DNA from: Opitutales bacterium | GTDB taxonomy: Bacteria > Verrucomicrobiota > Verrucomicrobiia > Opitutales > T3Sed10-336 | Reading direction: 5' to 3' | DNA: 42,351 bases | Assembly: GCA_022565335.1 (NCBI GenBank) | Contig: JAIUMY010000017.1 | Coordinates: 1 to 42,351, forward strand | Shown here: positions 40,324 to 42,351 of the stretch, piece by piece | Layout of the letters: every line of letters starts with the position of its first letter | Numbering within the stretch: the first letter of the stretch is position 1 | Notes under the pieces: generated by a model | Told to the model about the DNA's origin: nothing | Databases searched by the model: none | The model's input: the letters and a program-made list of their open reading frames with translations, nothing else | Translations under genes and position numbers: made by a program

Positions 40324-42108
40324 ATGATCTTCACTCGCAAAATAGGAAAAATCATTCGCGGCAAAACCACCCCATTTCATCTCTACACCGCGACCTTACT
40401 CGGAGCCTTGATCGGGTTTTTACCCTCCTTTGCGGCAGCCCCCGGGTATTTCCTCCTTCTTTTAGTCCTTTTGATCCTGCTGAACGCCAACTTGTTTCTC
40501 GGTGGCCTGTTTATCTTAGTGGGGGCCTTGTTTTCGGAATTACTCCTCCCAGTCTCTTTTCGCATCGGCCAGGTCCTCCTGGACGGACCACTGGGCGGCT
40601 TGTTCGCCATCCTCGTGAATGCACCGGTTTTCGCCTGGTTTGGCCTGGACAACTACAGCTTGGTTGGCGGCATACCGATCGCCCTGGCCCTGGGTTGGGC
40701 CGGAGGATTTGGAGCCCGCTCGGGCTTACGCGCCCTCAGACGCAAATTAGGTTCTCTGGAAACAGACTCCCCCAAATACAAGGAGTGGACCAGTAAGTTT
40801 TGGGTCCGGGCTCTCTTTTGGATTTTATTCGGTGGAATTAAGGGCAAAGCACCCATGGCCGAATTGGCAGACCTGCGCAAAGGCTCTGTGTTTCGGCCCC
40901 TCGGCCTCCTTCTCGCGGGGCTAACCGTACTGTTTTTATTTGTCTGCTCACTCTTCCTCTCCGACTTCATTCTCACTACCCAGACGCGCCACGCACTCGA
41001 AAAAGCCAACGAAGCAACCGTTGACCTCGGCGGAGTCGATCTGCGTCTCCGCGAAGGGCGCCTAACTCTGCACGGCCTCGCCCTGGCCGATCCCGAAGAT
41101 TTGCAACGCAACCGTTTTGCGGCCACTACCGTCGAAATTGATCTTAGTACCAACGATCTTCTGCGCAAACGTTTTGCTTTCGACAATATTGAGGTAACCG
41201 GTGGGCGCATCAACTTTCCCCGCGAAACCCCCGGCGTTCGGATTGCCCGGCCGGCACCCCTCCCCAGCGAAGATGAGGTCGAGGACGAGGAACTCAAAAC
41301 CTTGGAAGATTACTTGGCTGAGGCCGAAGTCTGGCAAGAACGATTGCGCAAAGTCCGCGAAATTCTGGAGCGCTGGGAACGCGATGGGGAGGAACCCATT
41401 GAAGAACGCGATCCCAACTGGCGGGAACGCGTTCGCGAACGCGCTGCCCAGACCGGATACGCCACCGTTACCGCCTCTCACCTCCGGCGACAAAACCCCA
41501 CCCTGACCATCCACCGCCTGCTGGCGGGAGACGTCCTATTCCACGGTTTGCCGGAAGAACGATGGACCATCACCGGTCGCAACTGGTCCACTCAACCACG
41601 ACTCCTGCCGGAAAGTCCGGAGTTGAATATCGAGACCGACAGCGAACGTTTCGGGATGAACGTGAACCTGAAGGGATTTTCCCAACAAGCCGGCGAAAAT
41701 GACCTGCGTTTCTTTGCCCACGATATTCCCGTAGAAGAAATTCGCAATCTCCTCCGCGACCCGTCAAATTTCCCCCTTTCCGGAGGATTGGCCAGCTTTC
41801 ATATCGAAGGGACTTTCTCTCCGCGGGCCCTGAACCTTCCCTTCGAAACCACTTTCCTTAACACCACCGTTACCGTTCCAGGCATAGGAGAGCGGGCAGT
41901 GGAGGAATTACGTCTCCCCTTATCCCTCGAAGGTGCCATGGATCAGCCCAGACTGCGGATTTCTGATGACGAATGGGCCCAAGCCTTACGCGACACCGGC
42001 CAACAAGAACTCCAGCGTCGCGGAGAACAGTTACTGCGCGACCAACTGGGCGGAGACTCCGAAGATTCCGACCCCGTTCGCGGAATGCTCGAAGGCTTGC
42101 GGCGGTAA
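40324..42108 (+). CDS. Fused TIGR03546-like membrane / TIGR03545-like AsmA-type protein
   Basis: The 594-residue protein has two parts. Residues 1-145 resemble TIGR03546/DUF2062 proteins: TPFHLYTATLLGALIGFLPSFAAAPG, then three strongly hydrophobic segments (about 41-60, 60-78, 88-107) and a Gly-rich helix (113-132). A further membrane segment at about 192-215 (PLGLLLAGLTVLFLFVCSLFL) anchors a periplasmic part that resembles TIGR03545/AsmA-like beta-rich domains: VDLGGVDLRLREGRLTLHGLALADP, TVEIDLSTNDLLRKRFAFDNIEVTGGRINF. An acidic coiled-coil insertion lies at about 316-380. TIGR03546 and TIGR03545 are, to my knowledge, usually adjacent separate genes; here they are one frame. The start is ATG 40324. 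Likely an envelope or lipid-transport protein. Confidence 0.75.
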   Translation: MIFTRKIGKIIRGKTTPFHLYTATLLGALIGFLPSFAAAPGYFLLLLVLLILLNANLFLGGLFILVGALFSELLLPVSFRIGQVLLDGPLGGLFAILVNAPVFAWFGLDNYSLVGGIPIALALGWAGGFGARSGLRALRRKLGSLETDSPKYKEWTSKFWVRALFWILFGGIKGKAPMAELADLRKGSVFRPLGLLLAGLTVLFLFVCSLFLSDFILTTQTRHALEKANEATVDLGGVDLRLREGRLTLHGLALADPEDLQRNRFAATTVEIDLSTNDLLRKRFAFDNIEVTGGRINFPRETPGVRIARPAPLPSEDEVEDEELKTLEDYLAEAEVWQERLRKVREILERWERDGEEPIEERDPNWRERVRERAAQTGYATVTASHLRRQNPTLTIHRLLAGDVLFHGLPEERWTITGRNWSTQPRLLPESPELNIETDSERFGMNVNLKGFSQQAGENDLRFFAHDIPVEEIRNLLRDPSNFPLSGGLASFHIEGTFSPRALNLPFETTFLNTTVTVPGIGERAVEELRLPLSLEGAMDQPRLRISDDEWAQALRDTGQQELQRRGEQLLRDQLGGDSEDSDPVRGMLEGLRR

Positions 42109-42351
42109 TAAAGATTCACGCCTTAGCCTCAGGACTCCTGACCCACATTTCCCGGAAACCCGACATCGAAAATTTCAAGTTGTTTTTGAATAAAGACTTA
42201 AGCGCAAGACGATAGGCTCTGCTCAGATGGATCGTGTGAAACGGCAAAGGAAACCCTTTTCGCGAGAGAATACCGGCAAGTTATCGCATGAGAGGTGAAA
42301 AGAAACCTAAGTCCCGGAGGGACGGGCCGAAGGTAGGCGTGGATGGCAATC
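42109..42351. repeat. Intergenic tail with edge copy of a palindromic repeat
   Basis: No gene is visible after 42108. The hairpin GTCCC-GGA-GGGAC at 42311-42323 followed by GGGCCGAAGGTAGGCGTGG resembles the start of an interspersed repeat known from many environmental genomes; it is cut by the window end. Short open frames at 42118-42215 have no support. Confidence 0.4.

Overview
The window is a compact bacterial chromosome segment of about 42 kb with roughly 38 protein genes and one tRNA, and no phage, transposase or rRNA. Gene content, the histone-H1-like lysine tail on a DksA-type protein placed directly before lspA, and interspersed GC-rich palindromic repeats suggest a Verrucomicrobiota bacterium, probably Opitutae/Puniceicoccales-like. 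This is an inference from gene style; no 16S gene is present.

Layout. 0-0.48 kb is repeat debris. 0.48-10.05 kb holds a small unknown protein, a coupled TIM-barrel/DUF1445 pair, a tandem adenylate kinase with a degenerate second half, a DUF429-like protein, a type I phosphomannose isomerase and a large fused 5-oxoprolinase. 10.05-10.5 kb is a non-coding block with three 34-nt tandem units. 10.5-12.3 kb holds an A-type Fe-S carrier and a photolyase. 12.3-12.98 kb holds two copies of a composite repeat (a third lies at 4.9-5.1 kb) and a structured leader before ileS. 12.98-19.76 kb is a forward run: ileS, dksA-like, lspA, a FAD oxidoreductase and a D-glycerate-type dehydrogenase, with three tight junctions.

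20.4-23.3 kb is the most interesting regulatory neighbourhood. A WYL/CapW-BrxR-like regulator and an MFS transporter are convergent. Their promoter regions share a motif arrangement (AATATCGTATT next to ATGAGGTAAA) in the same orientation relative to each gene. A third gene, encoding a small H-NS-like coiled-coil plus HTH protein, has a perfect palindrome with the same GGTAAA core upstream. I propose this as a small, possibly undescribed regulon; no defence genes are visible beside it.

23.3-42 kb is mostly housekeeping: a glycosyltransferase coupled to a CBS/DRTGG manganese pyrophosphatase, a pseudo-receiver coiled-coil protein, tRNA-Lys, rpmH-rnpA, a CrtI-type desaturase, pabA/trpG-nrdR-unknown, dtd with an XRE regulator, rpoZ-smpB-thrB, murJ, a phosphotransacetylase split into two adjacent genes in swapped order, rsmA, an OmlA-like lipoprotein, and a membrane protein that looks like a fusion of the TIGR03546 and TIGR03545 families. 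The last 240 bases start another repeat. Function calls rest on reading motifs by eye; no database search was run.
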